Below, one piece after another: positions 52,523-62,709 of a DNA stretch of 64,000 nt (position 1 is the first letter of the stretch; each line of letters opens with the position of its first letter). The stretch covers positions 62,001-126,000 of the forward strand of contig NZ_FRXN01000001.1 of NCBI RefSeq assembly GCF_900148515.1, given 5' to 3'. The notes beneath the pieces are model-generated. The model was not told the DNA's origin and did no database searches. It was given only the letters and a program-made list of their open reading frames with translations. A program made the translations under genes and the position numbers. The DNA is from Algoriphagus zhangzhouensis (GTDB taxonomy: Bacteria; Bacteroidota; Bacteroidia; Cytophagales; Cyclobacteriaceae).

Positions 52523-54952
52523 TTAATAATCCATGTCACAAGTCATGCTTTCACTTCCAATCGGAGATCCGTCTGGAACTTTCAAGCTTTCCTGAACGAC
52601 CAGCTCCTGAGGCAATTCCAAATAGGAATTGATTTTGTCCGCCAGGTAATTTGAATGTGCAGCCAATAAAGTCGAGCTGTTTCTTGAACTCAAGCTTTTA
52701 TTTGCCAAACCATCCAAGTAAGCTCTGATCAATCCTCTCACAGTATTGGAAGCATCGGCATTGTTTGCCAATGAAATCAAATGATCCACGATTTTAGCTT
52801 CTGTCATCATTTTGATTTCACCCTTCAACCCAGAAGGAAGTGATTTTTGGAATACGTCTGAATCGATTTTCATCAATAGATCTTCAAATCCTGGTAGAGA
52901 GCTGTTTTGAAGTTTTTGCAAATAAATTCTATTTGCTCTTCCGGATTCGAAAAGGAAACCTAAAGTCAAGTCCACCACACTTTCAGCAGGAGCTATTGGA
53001 TCGAAAACAGGTCCTGTTCTGGAAACGAAAGTTTCTCTGTTTCTATAAAATCCATAAGGTCTAGGAGGGATCAAGGCTAGAATATCAGCAGGAATTTCCA
53101 ATTGATCCGGTGAGATAGTAGTCAAAAGGGCATTCAAAGCATCATTTTGAGCAGCAGCTGGAACCCAGCTATGTGCTGGTTGATTATCTCCTTTTACTTT
53201 GTAATTGTAATCCAATCCACCGATTACTTTGGTGGCAGCTTCCAGTTGATATCTGTGCATCAAATAAAGAGGAACCAAAACTTCTTCCAAAAGTGCTTCT
53301 GGAGTTCCTGTTGGAATTGCATTCAATCCGAAAGTGGCTAATTTGGCTTTTCTGATTTCCAACATACGAAGCAATTCATCTGAAGCTGAAGCTCCATTAT
53401 CCCACAAATGAGATCTTGGATGCGCACCACTTGGATCTCTGGAATCAGAATCCGTTATGAATTCATGTCCTTCTGCATAGGTCTTTTCCAATGTTTCATT
53501 GATAAACTCAGTTTCTGACTGTCCAGCTTTTGGATAACCATATCCCACAGTAATAGCCCACTTATCCCAAGCTCCGATTTTATCATCATATGCATCACTC
53601 AAATCAATTTCACCTTTTGAATTCATAGTGATCATAGGGTAAGGATAATCCATGACAGACGAGCGTTCATCAGCCGAAGTGGCATAGCTATGTGCCAAGC
53701 CAATAGTGTGTCCGATTTCGTGCGCAGAAAGTTGTCTCAATCGGGCCAAAGCCATTTCCAACATTCTTGGATCAGCTTCTTTTCCTTCTTCAAATGGTTG
53801 AATCAAACCCTGAGCGATCAAATAATCCTGTCTAACTCGAAGGGAACCCAAGGAAACATGTCCTTTTAGAATTTCTCCTGTTCTAGGATCACGAACGCTA
53901 CTTCCATAAGACCATCCTCGAGTGGATCTGTGAACCCACTGGATGACATTGTATCGTACGTCCATCAAATCCATACCTTCCGGCGCCAACTCTACTCGGA
54001 AAGCATCTTTGAATCCAGCGGCCTCAAAAGCCTGGTTCCACCAGTTTCCTCCTTCGATCAAAGCGGAAGCAACCGGCTCTGGTGTTCCTCTATCCAAATA
54101 ATAGACGATCGGTTCAACTACCTCAGAAACTGCTGCATTTGGATTTTTCTTAATCAAACGATGTCTGGAAATAAATCTTTTGACTATCGGCTCGGAAATA
54201 GGAGTGGTAAAATCCATGTAATTGATGGAGAAAAAACCGGCCCTAGGATCAAATTCTCGAGGAGTATATTGATCATCCGGAAGCTTGATGAAAGAATGTC
54301 TTTGTCTGACAGTCACAGCATCAGGACTAGGAGTGACAGATCTTACCATTCCACCAGTTGCACTTCCTGTTAAAGTGATAGTAGCTTCCACTTCTGTGTT
54401 TTCAGGGAAGTTTTTGGTCATCGGGTAATAAAGACCGGATCTAGAAGCATCAGTTCTATAACTTCCCTGTCTTCTTTGTGTCAATCTATTTCCGACACCA
54501 TGGGTATCCTGCATGTAAAAATTGGTGGCATCAACAATTAATTTGTTGCCGTCTTTTTGAGCAATCTCAAAGCCCCAAAGTACTGACTCAGCAAATGCAT
54601 CTTGGATACTTTTTACTTCATACGGGTTGTCTGAATAAGCTCTGAAATCGTAGTTTTTATGAACTAGCAAAAGCTTGTTGCCAGTTTTGCGAAATTCAAC
54701 GATTCTCGTGCCGCCTAATTGTCCTCGGTCCAGACCCAAATCATTGGACCCTACACCAGCTGTCAGAGAGCTTACATAGAGAAATTCATTTTCCAGTTTG
54801 TCGATTTCCAGATAAATTTTCCCTTTATCCTCATCCAGATAAAAGGTAATGAATCCTTCTTTTTTGGTCATTTTACTCAAATCCAAGCCTTGGGCTTGAA
54901 TCTGGAAAATGCAGAAAAGAAGGAGAAGGGTGGTGGTAAATGTTCTTTTCAT
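52523..54952 (-). CDS. Secreted zinc-dependent metalloprotease (metzincin-like, DUF5117-type)
   Basis: An 809-residue exported protein with signal peptide (1-20, ending IFQIQA-Q). The zinc site HEIGHTIGLAH has ligands His411, His415 and His421 with catalytic Glu412, and SSVMDYP supplies the Met-turn that defines metzincins. The N-terminal region, with YVSSLTAGVGSNDLGLDRGQ, fits the DUF5118/DUF5117 domains of this Bacteroidota family, in which members are annotated as zinc-dependent metalloproteases. It probably sits in the periplasm or on the surface; no T9SS C-terminal domain is obvious. It is monocistronic with its own terminator. Confidence 0.88.
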   Translation of the reverse strand: MKRTFTTTLLLLFCIFQIQAQGLDLSKMTKKEGFITFYLDEDKGKIYLEIDKLENEFLYVSSLTAGVGSNDLGLDRGQLGGTRIVEFRKTGNKLLLVHKNYDFRAYSDNPYEVKSIQDAFAESVLWGFEIAQKDGNKLIVDATNFYMQDTHGVGNRLTQRRQGSYRTDASRSGLYYPMTKNFPENTEVEATITLTGSATGGMVRSVTPSPDAVTVRQRHSFIKLPDDQYTPREFDPRAGFFSINYMDFTTPISEPIVKRFISRHRLIKKNPNAAVSEVVEPIVYYLDRGTPEPVASALIEGGNWWNQAFEAAGFKDAFRVELAPEGMDLMDVRYNVIQWVHRSTRGWSYGSSVRDPRTGEILKGHVSLGSLRVRQDYLIAQGLIQPFEEGKEADPRMLEMALARLRQLSAHEIGHTIGLAHSYATSADERSSVMDYPYPMITMNSKGEIDLSDAYDDKIGAWDKWAITVGYGYPKAGQSETEFINETLEKTYAEGHEFITDSDSRDPSGAHPRSHLWDNGASASDELLRMLEIRKAKLATFGLNAIPTGTPEALLEEVLVPLYLMHRYQLEAATKVIGGLDYNYKVKGDNQPAHSWVPAAAQNDALNALLTTISPDQLEIPADILALIPPRPYGFYRNRETFVSRTGPVFDPIAPAESVVDLTLGFLFESGRANRIYLQKLQNSSLPGFEDLLMKIDSDVFQKSLPSGLKGEIKMMTEAKIVDHLISLANNADASNTVRGLIRAYLDGLANKSLSSRNSSTLLAAHSNYLADKINSYLELPQELVVQESLKVPDGSPIGSESMTCDMDY

Positions 54953-55017
54953 AAAGGTTTGTCTTTGATGTCAAATTATTAAAAAATGGAAGGTATCTAT
55001 ACACCATTGATGGAAAA

Positions 55018-57123
55018 TTAACGATTCAAGAAATATCGGATCAAAAAACTGCTTTCTGTTTGATGTGGACCATCAATTTCTTGCAATCCACTACTGATTT
55101 TATCTCGATCTGTATAGGTCGTTCTAGCAAATCGCAAATAAAGGGTGGTTTTCTTACCTAGATCATATTGGCCAATCAAATAAAACCGTTGACCTTGTCC
55201 TGAGAAGGCTGGGATCGAAAAAGTCCATAAGACGTTGTTTTCAAAAGTGTAAATTCTGGAATCATAATCATCCGTATCAAATAGGGCATACCTGCCTGTG
55301 ATTCTCCATCGGTTCATTCCAAATTTTACATCTTGAAGGATCATGAAACCATGGCTTTGGGAATTATGAAAATCAACATTACTCCACAGCACTCGAGATC
55401 GAAGATATAATTGTTTGCTGACCTGAAAGTCCAAGTTGAAAATACCATTGGTTTTTGAAATAATAGCGGTTTTGTAGGTCTGTGAAGGTTCACCTGAATC
55501 GGGGAGATTTCTGGCTTTTCTCTCATTTCTGATTTGGATGTATGCAGATAAAGTTTTGTAGGGTTTATAAGTCAATCTTGCCAACCATTCATGACCATCT
55601 GAAGGAGCGAAAACTCGGTATTTGAGCCATGGGAAGCTAAAATAGTCGTAATACAAATTGATTTTCCATTTAGATATAGGTCGAATTTCCAATCCCAAAT
55701 ACGTTCCTTTTTCATTAATGGGACGAGTGCTTTCTGCGAATCCATTTCCGTAGAATGTATGAAAGTTCTTGTCATAATTTCTCCAAAGAAAAGAAATGTC
55801 TACTTGTTTACTCAGGCTACTGATAAATCCCAAAATCGTCCCGGTTCCTTTCGATTTTGAAATGGCAGTTTCTCCAAACAAGAAGAAGTTTTTCCAATTG
55901 GCATTGAAATAAGTGCTTCCTATTTGATTGGATTGGCCTTTGAATTCAAATTGATTGTAGGGTTTTGGGTCACGAATCCAGGGGTGATTAAATCCAGTGT
56001 GGAGGAAATTGATTCCACCAGTGATTTGAGGTGTCAAGTTTACTTGAAAATTTCCTCCCAAACTTAATTCTCGGAATTGATTTTTAGTCGATAGCTCGCT
56101 AACTGTTCTGTGAAGACCACTCTGGTTAAATGAAGAAATTAAATCTGAATTTTGCTCCAAAGAATCCAGACTTTCGCTAGCTCTTCCATCCCTTGGTGCA
56201 TAAGATGTGATCAAAGTGGCTTCCCAATTTTTACCCGAATAGGTAGCTGCTGCTCCTCTGAAAAACCCAAATTCCAAAGCCGCAGTATAGGGAAGGATTC
56301 CCACCGAGCTTTTCCTTACTGTCGGAACAGTCTCGGCTCCTTTTCCTAAAGAATAACCTGCTCCAAACACCAAGCCCTGGCCAAAAGATGCTTTATAGTC
56401 CCCAATTGAAATGGTTTTCCAATTTCCAACTTGATATCTGGTAAAATGAAATGAAAAGAAGTTGGCTCCGTATCGTGCAGTTTTGGGATCCCAGGTGAAT
56501 TCCTCTCCGGCATCTTTGTCCAAGGTTATTCCTATACTAAAATCACGAATATGCTGAATTCTCCATCTCAAATAAAGGTCATTTGGATCACCCAAATATC
56601 GGCTGCTCAAAGCTCCATTGGAACTGGTATCCGGTGGAGTAAAACCTTTTCTGGTTTCCCAAACTCGTCTGCTTCTGAATAACAAATAAGTGTTTTCTTC
56701 TTCTCTGACTCTTTGCCAAAATGGTTCATTACTTTTCCGACTAGAACCAATTTGAATAAAAGGGAGTATGGCTTCTATCGTCTTTTGATCAAATTCAGGG
56801 ACGGCCTGCAATTCGTAAAGCGAAAGAAATGGTCCGAATTTGTTTCTATAAGTGATTAATTCATGGATTTGGATAGGTGTAAGGAGATAAGTAGCCTGCA
56901 ATGTTTCTGCATTGGCTTTATTGATGTCTATTGGGTTTTGATAGAGCTGGAAAAGTGCTTCATAAATGCTTTCATAGTCCAAATCTTCATCCTGAACAGG
57001 AAGTAATCTTTCCGTGAGGTCTTCTGAGTTTATTTCTGGAATTGGTGGGTTTTGGGAGAATGAATAGTTGCTCCAAAATCCAAAAAGTAGGATTGGAATA
57101 ATATGTTTCCAACCTAATCCCAT
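55018..57123 (-). CDS. Helix-hairpin-helix domain outer-membrane beta-barrel protein
   Basis: A 701-residue exported protein with signal peptide (1-24, ending NYSFS-Q). Residues about 58-125 hold a ComEA-like helix-hairpin-helix region: DINKANAETLQATYLLTPIQIHELITYRNKFGPF, then LYELQAVPEFDQKTIEAILPFI. The remainder (about 145-701) alternates short amphipathic strands with aromatic residues, as in large porin-like barrels, ending FLIRYFLNR. HhH motifs normally bind DNA backbone, so a periplasmic DNA-binding plug on a barrel is imaginable, but no function is established. It starts within the end of the PorV-like gene (10-bp overlap). Confidence 0.8.
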   Translation of the reverse strand: MGLGWKHIIPILLFGFWSNYSFSQNPPIPEINSEDLTERLLPVQDEDLDYESIYEALFQLYQNPIDINKANAETLQATYLLTPIQIHELITYRNKFGPFLSLYELQAVPEFDQKTIEAILPFIQIGSSRKSNEPFWQRVREEENTYLLFRSRRVWETRKGFTPPDTSSNGALSSRYLGDPNDLYLRWRIQHIRDFSIGITLDKDAGEEFTWDPKTARYGANFFSFHFTRYQVGNWKTISIGDYKASFGQGLVFGAGYSLGKGAETVPTVRKSSVGILPYTAALEFGFFRGAAATYSGKNWEATLITSYAPRDGRASESLDSLEQNSDLISSFNQSGLHRTVSELSTKNQFRELSLGGNFQVNLTPQITGGINFLHTGFNHPWIRDPKPYNQFEFKGQSNQIGSTYFNANWKNFFLFGETAISKSKGTGTILGFISSLSKQVDISFLWRNYDKNFHTFYGNGFAESTRPINEKGTYLGLEIRPISKWKINLYYDYFSFPWLKYRVFAPSDGHEWLARLTYKPYKTLSAYIQIRNERKARNLPDSGEPSQTYKTAIISKTNGIFNLDFQVSKQLYLRSRVLWSNVDFHNSQSHGFMILQDVKFGMNRWRITGRYALFDTDDYDSRIYTFENNVLWTFSIPAFSGQGQRFYLIGQYDLGKKTTLYLRFARTTYTDRDKISSGLQEIDGPHQTESSFLIRYFLNR

Positions 57124-57929
57124 GGCATTCCAAAACTCAAATGATGAGTACTACCAAGACTCGAATTTTGACCATAGGCATAATTGATGCTGATTTTTCC
57201 TGGTAAAATCCCCAGTCCAAAGAATAAGCGAGATGGTTGGGTATTGATCCCTGATCTCAAGATGATCCAATCCTGAATGGAATAGGAGATTCCGAGCTTG
57301 GTAATTGGCTCTAGTTGAATGTCTTTTTCAATTTCAAGAAAAAGTGAAAGTTGATCTGTCGGGAGGTAATTGATTCCTAATTGGACTCCAGTTGGTAATC
57401 TATTGTTACTTTCTGCACTGACTTTAGCACGGTTTATATTGCTGATATTAGCTCCAATGAAAAACTTTGGACTGAGTTCTGCAATTCCTCCGAAGCTGAA
57501 TATCAGAGAAGTGGCACTCCCGAATCCATCGATTTGAGTTTGAAGCAATTCAGCTTTTAGCCCGGCACTTACTATTCCCATTTGATTAGAGTAGGCCATT
57601 CCAATGGTTTGCTGTTTAAACAGTTTCCCTCCAAATGCACTGATTCCAAACCCGAAAGTTCCATTTTGCCTCTTCCATGCCAATGCCAAGTCACCTGTGG
57701 AAAGCTCCTTCAGCCCATATCGTAAATCGAAGCCGACAGCCATTTCTGACTTTTCTATTCTTGATAAAGCCCCAGGATTATTGAAATAGGAATGAGCATT
57801 AGTGGGATTTACTCTCAAGTTTCCCAATCCTTGATTGATTGCCCCATGAGTTTGAGTCAATGGATCAGTTTGAGCAAAGCCAACCGTAACTAAACCAAAT
57901 AGTAAAAATGGAATTAATAGAAACCTCAT
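57114..57929 (-). CDS. PorV/PorQ-like outer-membrane protein, hypothetical
   Basis: A 271-residue exported protein with signal peptide (1-19, ending VGFA-Q). The N-terminus of the mature part, GNLRVNPTNAHSYFNNPGALSR, is the 'N.A...NPA.L' pattern seen in FadL-like PorV/PorQ and SprF-type barrels. The rest alternates beta strands. It is shorter than PorV of T9SS (about 380 residues) and has no type-P signature. It overlaps the HhH-barrel gene by 10 bp, so both are probably made together and may form one complex. A specific function cannot be named. Confidence 0.68.
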   Translation of the reverse strand: MRFLLIPFLLFGLVTVGFAQTDPLTQTHGAINQGLGNLRVNPTNAHSYFNNPGALSRIEKSEMAVGFDLRYGLKELSTGDLALAWKRQNGTFGFGISAFGGKLFKQQTIGMAYSNQMGIVSAGLKAELLQTQIDGFGSATSLIFSFGGIAELSPKFFIGANISNINRAKVSAESNNRLPTGVQLGINYLPTDQLSLFLEIEKDIQLEPITKLGISYSIQDWIILRSGINTQPSRLFFGLGILPGKISINYAYGQNSSLGSTHHLSFGMPWD

Positions 57930-58005
57930 AGATCACTTAAAAAAATCTAAGTATAAATTAGTTATAAAATAACTAATTACTAAATAATTAAGTGATTATT
58001 TGAGT

Positions 58006-59460
58006 TTAAAAAGGAGCTTTGAAGTTTAAAAAGAAATTGGCTCCTCCATTGTTGTTGAATGAATATTCAAATCGAATGGCATTGTCATAAAGGCCCACAA
58101 AGTCAATTCCCAGTCCATATCCAAAAAGGTATTGGTTGGTTAGGTTGGCATTTTCTGGTTTGAAATTTCTGTCTTTTACATAGCCATGATCAAAGTTGGC
58201 GCTTAAATACAATCGAATCGGAATTGTATTCAATTGCTCCAAAGGGACTAGACTTGAAATATCTACATCATAGTCTACAAACTTCCATCTAAAGCTATTT
58301 TTATGGACATATAACTGTTGTCCTTCAATCACATTCAATTCATAGCCTCGAATGAAATTCGGACTATATCCAATTCCTCTCACCAAAGTGTATGGCTGAC
58401 TGATACTCAAAAACCAATTGGCGGTAAGTCCGGTCACGAAGTGAAATTTGTCATTGAATTTGAAGTATTTATTGGCAGTCAGGTTTACTTCGACTTCATC
58501 CAATTCTTTGGTATAAAAGACACCGTATTTGGTAGCTGATATTTGCAAAAGCTCCCCATCTGTGGCATAAGAAACATTGTCTCTTCTATCATGCCTGAAA
58601 CTATAAGTAGCATAGAGATAGCGAAGCTTATCATCTCCATGTTGAAAATATTCTGGGTTTTCTAGCAGTACATCTGGATGAACTCTGGTATTGCTATACC
58701 CGAATGTTAGAAAATGGAAATTGTAAAAAGTTCTCCGATACGTGTATCGCATGGCAATACCCAAATTCCTCCTCAAAATGTCTTCATTCTCATTGGTGTA
58801 GAAGACCTGCTTGTTATTACTGGATTTAAGCGGAATGTTTTTTTGTTCAAAAAAAGTAACCTGCATGGCTAATCCATGCTTTTGTTTTTTATCAATGTAT
58901 GGCTTGCTGTATTGCAAATCCAATGCTCTTGTAAATCCCAGCTGACCAGCAAATTTCAATTTTTCATTTCGGCCACCAACGTTGGCATGGGAGAGGCGGA
59001 GCCCATAATTTACTCGTGAAAAATCCCGATTTTGGTTTGTCCACCATTCCGAGAAGTTTCTATCGGCCAATTGGAAAATAAGAGAAGGAAGGATATACCA
59101 TCTCTCTTTGACCTCAATTAATATTTCTACTTCTTCCTCTCCTGTAATAAGAGGAGTGATTTCTACAGAGGTAAATAGCCTTAGGTTATAAATTTTCTTG
59201 CGATCGGCCTCAATGATTTCTAAAAAAGTAGCCCAGTCGTAATAAAAGTCGGTGGTGAAATCTAGCTCCCGAAGGATGATGTTTTTTTGGGTTTTTTCAT
59301 TCCCGATAATAAAAATATTATTGACTTTGACGCGTTCAGGCGAGTCTGGAGAAATGGCATTTGCCGGTGCCAATGAAGTATCTTGAGCAAATCCATTAGG
59401 AAGAGCAAAAAGGAGACAAATTAGTGCGAATAATAGTTTACGTAAAATTTTCAGTTTCAA
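58006..59460 (-). CDS. BamA/TamA family outer-membrane protein
   Basis: A 484-residue exported protein with signal peptide (1-25, ending NGFA-Q). One POTRA-like unit is visible at about 45-125 ([51 protein letters not shown]), followed by an Omp85-type barrel of 16 strands (about 150-484) ending in [10 protein letters not shown]. With only one or two POTRA units it is smaller than BamA and is probably an assembly or transport accessory. It is 76 bp from the PorV-like gene and divergent from yidD. Confidence 0.82.
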   Translation of the reverse strand: MKLKILRKLLFALICLLFALPNGFAQDTSLAPANAISPDSPERVKVNNIFIIGNEKTQKNIILRELDFTTDFYYDWATFLEIIEADRKKIYNLRLFTSVEITPLITGEEEVEILIEVKERWYILPSLIFQLADRNFSEWWTNQNRDFSRVNYGLRLSHANVGGRNEKLKFAGQLGFTRALDLQYSKPYIDKKQKHGLAMQVTFFEQKNIPLKSSNNKQVFYTNENEDILRRNLGIAMRYTYRRTFYNFHFLTFGYSNTRVHPDVLLENPEYFQHGDDKLRYLYATYSFRHDRRDNVSYATDGELLQISATKYGVFYTKELDEVEVNLTANKYFKFNDKFHFVTGLTANWFLSISQPYTLVRGIGYSPNFIRGYELNVIEGQQLYVHKNSFRWKFVDYDVDISSLVPLEQLNTIPIRLYLSANFDHGYVKDRNFKPENANLTNQYLFGYGLGIDFVGLYDNAIRFEYSFNNNGGANFFLNFKAPF

Positions 59461-59521
59461 AAGGAATTCTGATTCAATACTTTTGGTTCATAGATCGAGA
59501 CCTTTCCAAAAGGTAATACAA

Positions 59522-59746
59522 ATGCTTAAAACACTCATCAGAAAGATTGCAATATTCCCTGTATTGATTTACCAATACATGATTTCTCCATTATTTCCTT
59601 CCAACTGTAGATATACACCTACATGCAGTCAGTATATGAAAGAAGCAATCTTAAAGCATGGGCCCTTCAAAGGTGGATGGATGGGGTTGAAACGAATCGG
59701 CCGATGTCATCCTTGGGGAGGCCATGGCCATGACCCCGTTCCTTAA
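59522..59746 (+). CDS. yidD: Membrane protein insertion efficiency factor YidD
   Basis: A 74-residue protein with the family signature [43 protein letters not shown], including the Cys residues and the Pro-rich end, and one amphipathic N-terminal helix. It is thought to help membrane protein insertion with YidC. The ATG at 59522 is chosen because it gives the standard length; a TTG 13 codons upstream would add residues not typical of the family. Its stop overlaps the convergent lgt stop by 4 bp. Confidence 0.93.
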   Translation: MLKTLIRKIAIFPVLIYQYMISPLFPSNCRYTPTCSQYMKEAILKHGPFKGGWMGLKRIGRCHPWGGHGHDPVP

Positions 59747-60846
59747 TTAATTTTTTTTGGAAGCCCGTTTTTCAAGGCTCGAATAACTAATCCAATTCCA
59801 ATCAATACCAACGGAATACTCAATAGCTGTCCCATATTGTATTGCATGGCATCTTCGAATTCTACTTGGTTTTCTTTGAAATACTCCCACACGAAACGCA
59901 TTCCAAAGACCATAATCAAGAATAGTCCCAATAGCAATCCCTCAGGAACTTGAGACTTGTATTTAGCCCAAATGGCAAGCAGAATTAAGAAGATGACGAA
60001 GTAAGAAAGAGACTCATAAATCTGAGTAGGGTATTTCACTCGGCCAAAAGTTTTCACAGTGGCAATATATTCACTACCACTCTCATCCAAGGTCATGTTT
60101 AGAGGAGTTTCCGGTTCTTCTGCCAAGTAGGTTTTGGAAGATTCGAATTGTGTCAAAGCATACTTTACATCACTTCTTAGAGTGGTCTCCAATGTCTCCT
60201 TGGTGAAATTTCCTTTATTGATTTTGATCTCAATATTCACAGGAACAACTCCATTTCCGGTGGCTTCTCCATCTCGATCTGTTGGTTTATACGAATCAAT
60301 GGATTCGATCGGTACTCGAAGAGATTGAAGCAATTCATCTGTATGCCACATGTAGACGATGCCAGTATCAGAGCCTGAATCCTTGCCTCCGATTTCAGAG
60401 TTCATCAGGTTTCCAAAACGAATTAATGCACCGGTCATAGCTGTAACGATCACAATTCGATCAACCACCCACAAATAGCTTTGTCCGGGAGTTCTTTTAG
60501 CATAAAGCCAAAGTGCAAATAGGATCGCAATCGCAGCACCATGAGAAGCTAGTCCTCCTTCCCATACTTTCAGGATTTCAATGGGATTGCTTAAGTATTT
60601 ATCTGGTTCATAGAATAAAACATGTCCCAATCGGGCCCCAATGATCGTTGCCAAAACCATGTAAACGGTCAGCTTGTCAACTAATTCGGGATTTTGTCCT
60701 TCTTTTTTGAAAAAGTAAATCATGAACTGCTGGGAGATGATAAAACCCAAGGCAAAGAGAAGGCTATACCATCTCAGTCGCTCAAAACCAGCAAAAACAG
60801 CTGGATTGGGATCCCACACTACATAATTCAGTAAATAAGAAAGCAT
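59743..60846 (-). CDS. lgt: Prolipoprotein diacylglyceryl transferase with an inserted domain
   Basis: A 367-residue inner-membrane enzyme that moves a diacylglyceryl group from phosphatidylglycerol to the lipobox Cys of prelipoproteins. Catalytic and signature residues are present: SHGAA (His102), [13 protein letters not shown] (Arg143, Asn146) and [10 protein letters not shown] stretch of roughly 80-100 residues (about 170-270, mostly hydrophilic: [18 protein letters not shown] through [12 protein letters not shown]) is inserted between the signature and the last spans, making it longer than the usual 260-300. The insert should face the periplasm. It follows nadE by 5 bp, so they are co-transcribed. 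Confidence 0.93.
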   Translation of the reverse strand: MLSYLLNYVVWDPNPAVFAGFERLRWYSLLFALGFIISQQFMIYFFKKEGQNPELVDKLTVYMVLATIIGARLGHVLFYEPDKYLSNPIEILKVWEGGLASHGAAIAILFALWLYAKRTPGQSYLWVVDRIVIVTAMTGALIRFGNLMNSEIGGKDSGSDTGIVYMWHTDELLQSLRVPIESIDSYKPTDRDGEATGNGVVPVNIEIKINKGNFTKETLETTLRSDVKYALTQFESSKTYLAEEPETPLNMTLDESGSEYIATVKTFGRVKYPTQIYESLSYFVIFLILLAIWAKYKSQVPEGLLLGLFLIMVFGMRFVWEYFKENQVEFEDAMQYNMGQLLSIPLVLIGIGLVIRALKNGLPKKIN

Positions 60847-60851
60847 AAGTT

Positions 60852-62693
60852 TTATTCAGTTTTATCCAATAATTCCAACTCTTCGGCAAATCCACCAGAA
60901 AGAATCGGGAATCTAAACCAGGTTTTAGGGTCTACATTAAATTGATCTAAGTGAAAAGAAGGGGCAAGTCTTTCTCGCTTCCATTGATTTCGTGACCAAA
61001 GTTGAAAGAATTTTTTAATATATCCTTTTAATTGTTCTGCTTCTATTTCGACCTCTTCTTTGAGGATTAAATAGATATCCATGGGTGAACGTTGATCGCG
61101 GATTGCAAGTTTTTCTATTTCCACAATCAATGAATATGGCATCAGATCTTTTTCATCCGTCTGGGTTTTTTCCAAAGGTCTCAGTTCAGCTGTAGGCTGC
61201 AGGGAATTGACGTATTGCAAGCCTGGTCTGTCCAAATTTTCCTGTGCCCATCTTAGCCAATGAAGAATAAAGTATTTGTCTACAGCGGCTATCGGTGAAA
61301 TACTGCCACTGGTATCTCCATCCATGGTCGCATAGCCCACATCTCCTTCAGATCTGTTGGAAGTGGAAAGGAGTAGGGCATTATTGATGTTGGCAAGCAT
61401 CCAGATAATCGGAGAACGCGCTCTTGCTTGGATGTTTTGAAGGGTGATGTCGTCTTTTTCCCAAGTCAAATCTCTTCCAATAGCCTTTTCGATCTTGGAA
61501 GTATAGGATTCTACTTCTTCATCGATTTTCCAATCGTAAAAGACTGCGCCGAGACTTTCTGCCAATTTTTTGGCACTTTGGAAGGTGTCCTCTGAAGAGT
61601 TTTTAGTGCCTTGATACGCAGTGGTCAATAACTGATTCACCAAAGCTTTTTCAATGTCTTTGTCAGTTTCAGGAATAGGGATTCCTACTTTTTTACAAAA
61701 TGTCTCAACTCCCAATTCTTCCAATCCACGTCTTACCATTTCTGCCACCAACACTGCAATGGTAGAGGAATCAGCTCCTCCGGATAAAGAAAGCACAAAG
61801 CCTTTGCTTCGGCTTTTTCTCAGGTAATCAAAAAGAGCCAAGCTAGCCGCCTGGACAAATTCTTTTTCTTTTTCTAAAACTGGGGCAATATCCTGAGCTT
61901 CATCTTTTATGAAAAAGGATTGAAGTTGGCAGTCTTGGTAGGAAAGAAGTTGATTTCTATACAGAAGTTTGCCAGATTTTGCTAGCATGGTTTCTCCATC
62001 GAAAATCATCCTTCCGGCTTCATTACCTAGTAAATTGACATAGCAATAATAGCAATCGAAAATCTCTGAGCTGGATTCGATGAGTTCTTTTCTCTCCAGA
62101 GTTTTACCCATTGCAAAATGGCTTGCACTTGGGTTGAAAATAAGGTCTACTTTTCTTTCCTGAAGTCTATATCCTGGTCGCACAGGGCCTCTCCAGGCAT
62201 CTTCACAAATCTCAAATCCATAATGGATGTTTTTGTGATGGAAAGTCACATCTCCAAATGGAACGATCTCACCAAAAAAGTCAAATTCAACTTTTTCAAA
62301 GGCCTTCCAAGGGGTAAACCAGCGAAATTCATAATGAACTCCGTCAATTGCTAGGAATTGCTTCGCGACAAAGCCTTTTAGCTGGCCATTTTCGACAATT
62401 GCGACTGTATTGTATACTTGGGTGTCAATTCTAACCGGGAGGCCAACAGCAACGGTTATACCTGTTGTATGGGGGATTAAAGCCTTGAGTTGTTCGAGCG
62501 CTTTTTTAGGATACCAATAGCTCAAGAAAAGGTCCTCAGAACCATAGCCGGTAATAGCTAACTCAGGAAAGCAAAGTATCTCTATCTGTTCGGATTTAGC
62601 TTGCTCAATGGCATTGACAATCCTATTGAAATTCCCTTTCCAATCTAATGGAGTTTGGTTGAGAGTGGCTGCTCCGATTTTTATTGATGACAT
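60852..62693 (-). CDS. nadE: Glutamine-dependent NAD+ synthase
   Basis: A 613-residue enzyme making NAD+ from nicotinate adenine dinucleotide, ATP and glutamine. Residues 1-270 are a nitrilase-type glutaminase: CFPELAITGYGSEDLF (catalytic Glu), a Lys in the FVAKQF region, and the nucleophile Cys163 in FEICEDAWRG. Residues about 285-600 are the synthetase with ATP-pyrophosphatase motif SGGADSS (304-310). It is cytoplasmic. The gene lies 16 bp downstream of rnc and 5 bp upstream of lgt, and starts with ATG. Confidence 0.95.
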   Translation of the reverse strand: MSSIKIGAATLNQTPLDWKGNFNRIVNAIEQAKSEQIEILCFPELAITGYGSEDLFLSYWYPKKALEQLKALIPHTTGITVAVGLPVRIDTQVYNTVAIVENGQLKGFVAKQFLAIDGVHYEFRWFTPWKAFEKVEFDFFGEIVPFGDVTFHHKNIHYGFEICEDAWRGPVRPGYRLQERKVDLIFNPSASHFAMGKTLERKELIESSSEIFDCYYCYVNLLGNEAGRMIFDGETMLAKSGKLLYRNQLLSYQDCQLQSFFIKDEAQDIAPVLEKEKEFVQAASLALFDYLRKSRSKGFVLSLSGGADSSTIAVLVAEMVRRGLEELGVETFCKKVGIPIPETDKDIEKALVNQLLTTAYQGTKNSSEDTFQSAKKLAESLGAVFYDWKIDEEVESYTSKIEKAIGRDLTWEKDDITLQNIQARARSPIIWMLANINNALLLSTSNRSEGDVGYATMDGDTSGSISPIAAVDKYFILHWLRWAQENLDRPGLQYVNSLQPTAELRPLEKTQTDEKDLMPYSLIVEIEKLAIRDQRSPMDIYLILKEEVEIEAEQLKGYIKKFFQLWSRNQWKRERLAPSFHLDQFNVDPKTWFRFPILSGGFAEELELLDKTE

Positions 62694-62709
62694 AGAATTG
62701 ATATCAAAA

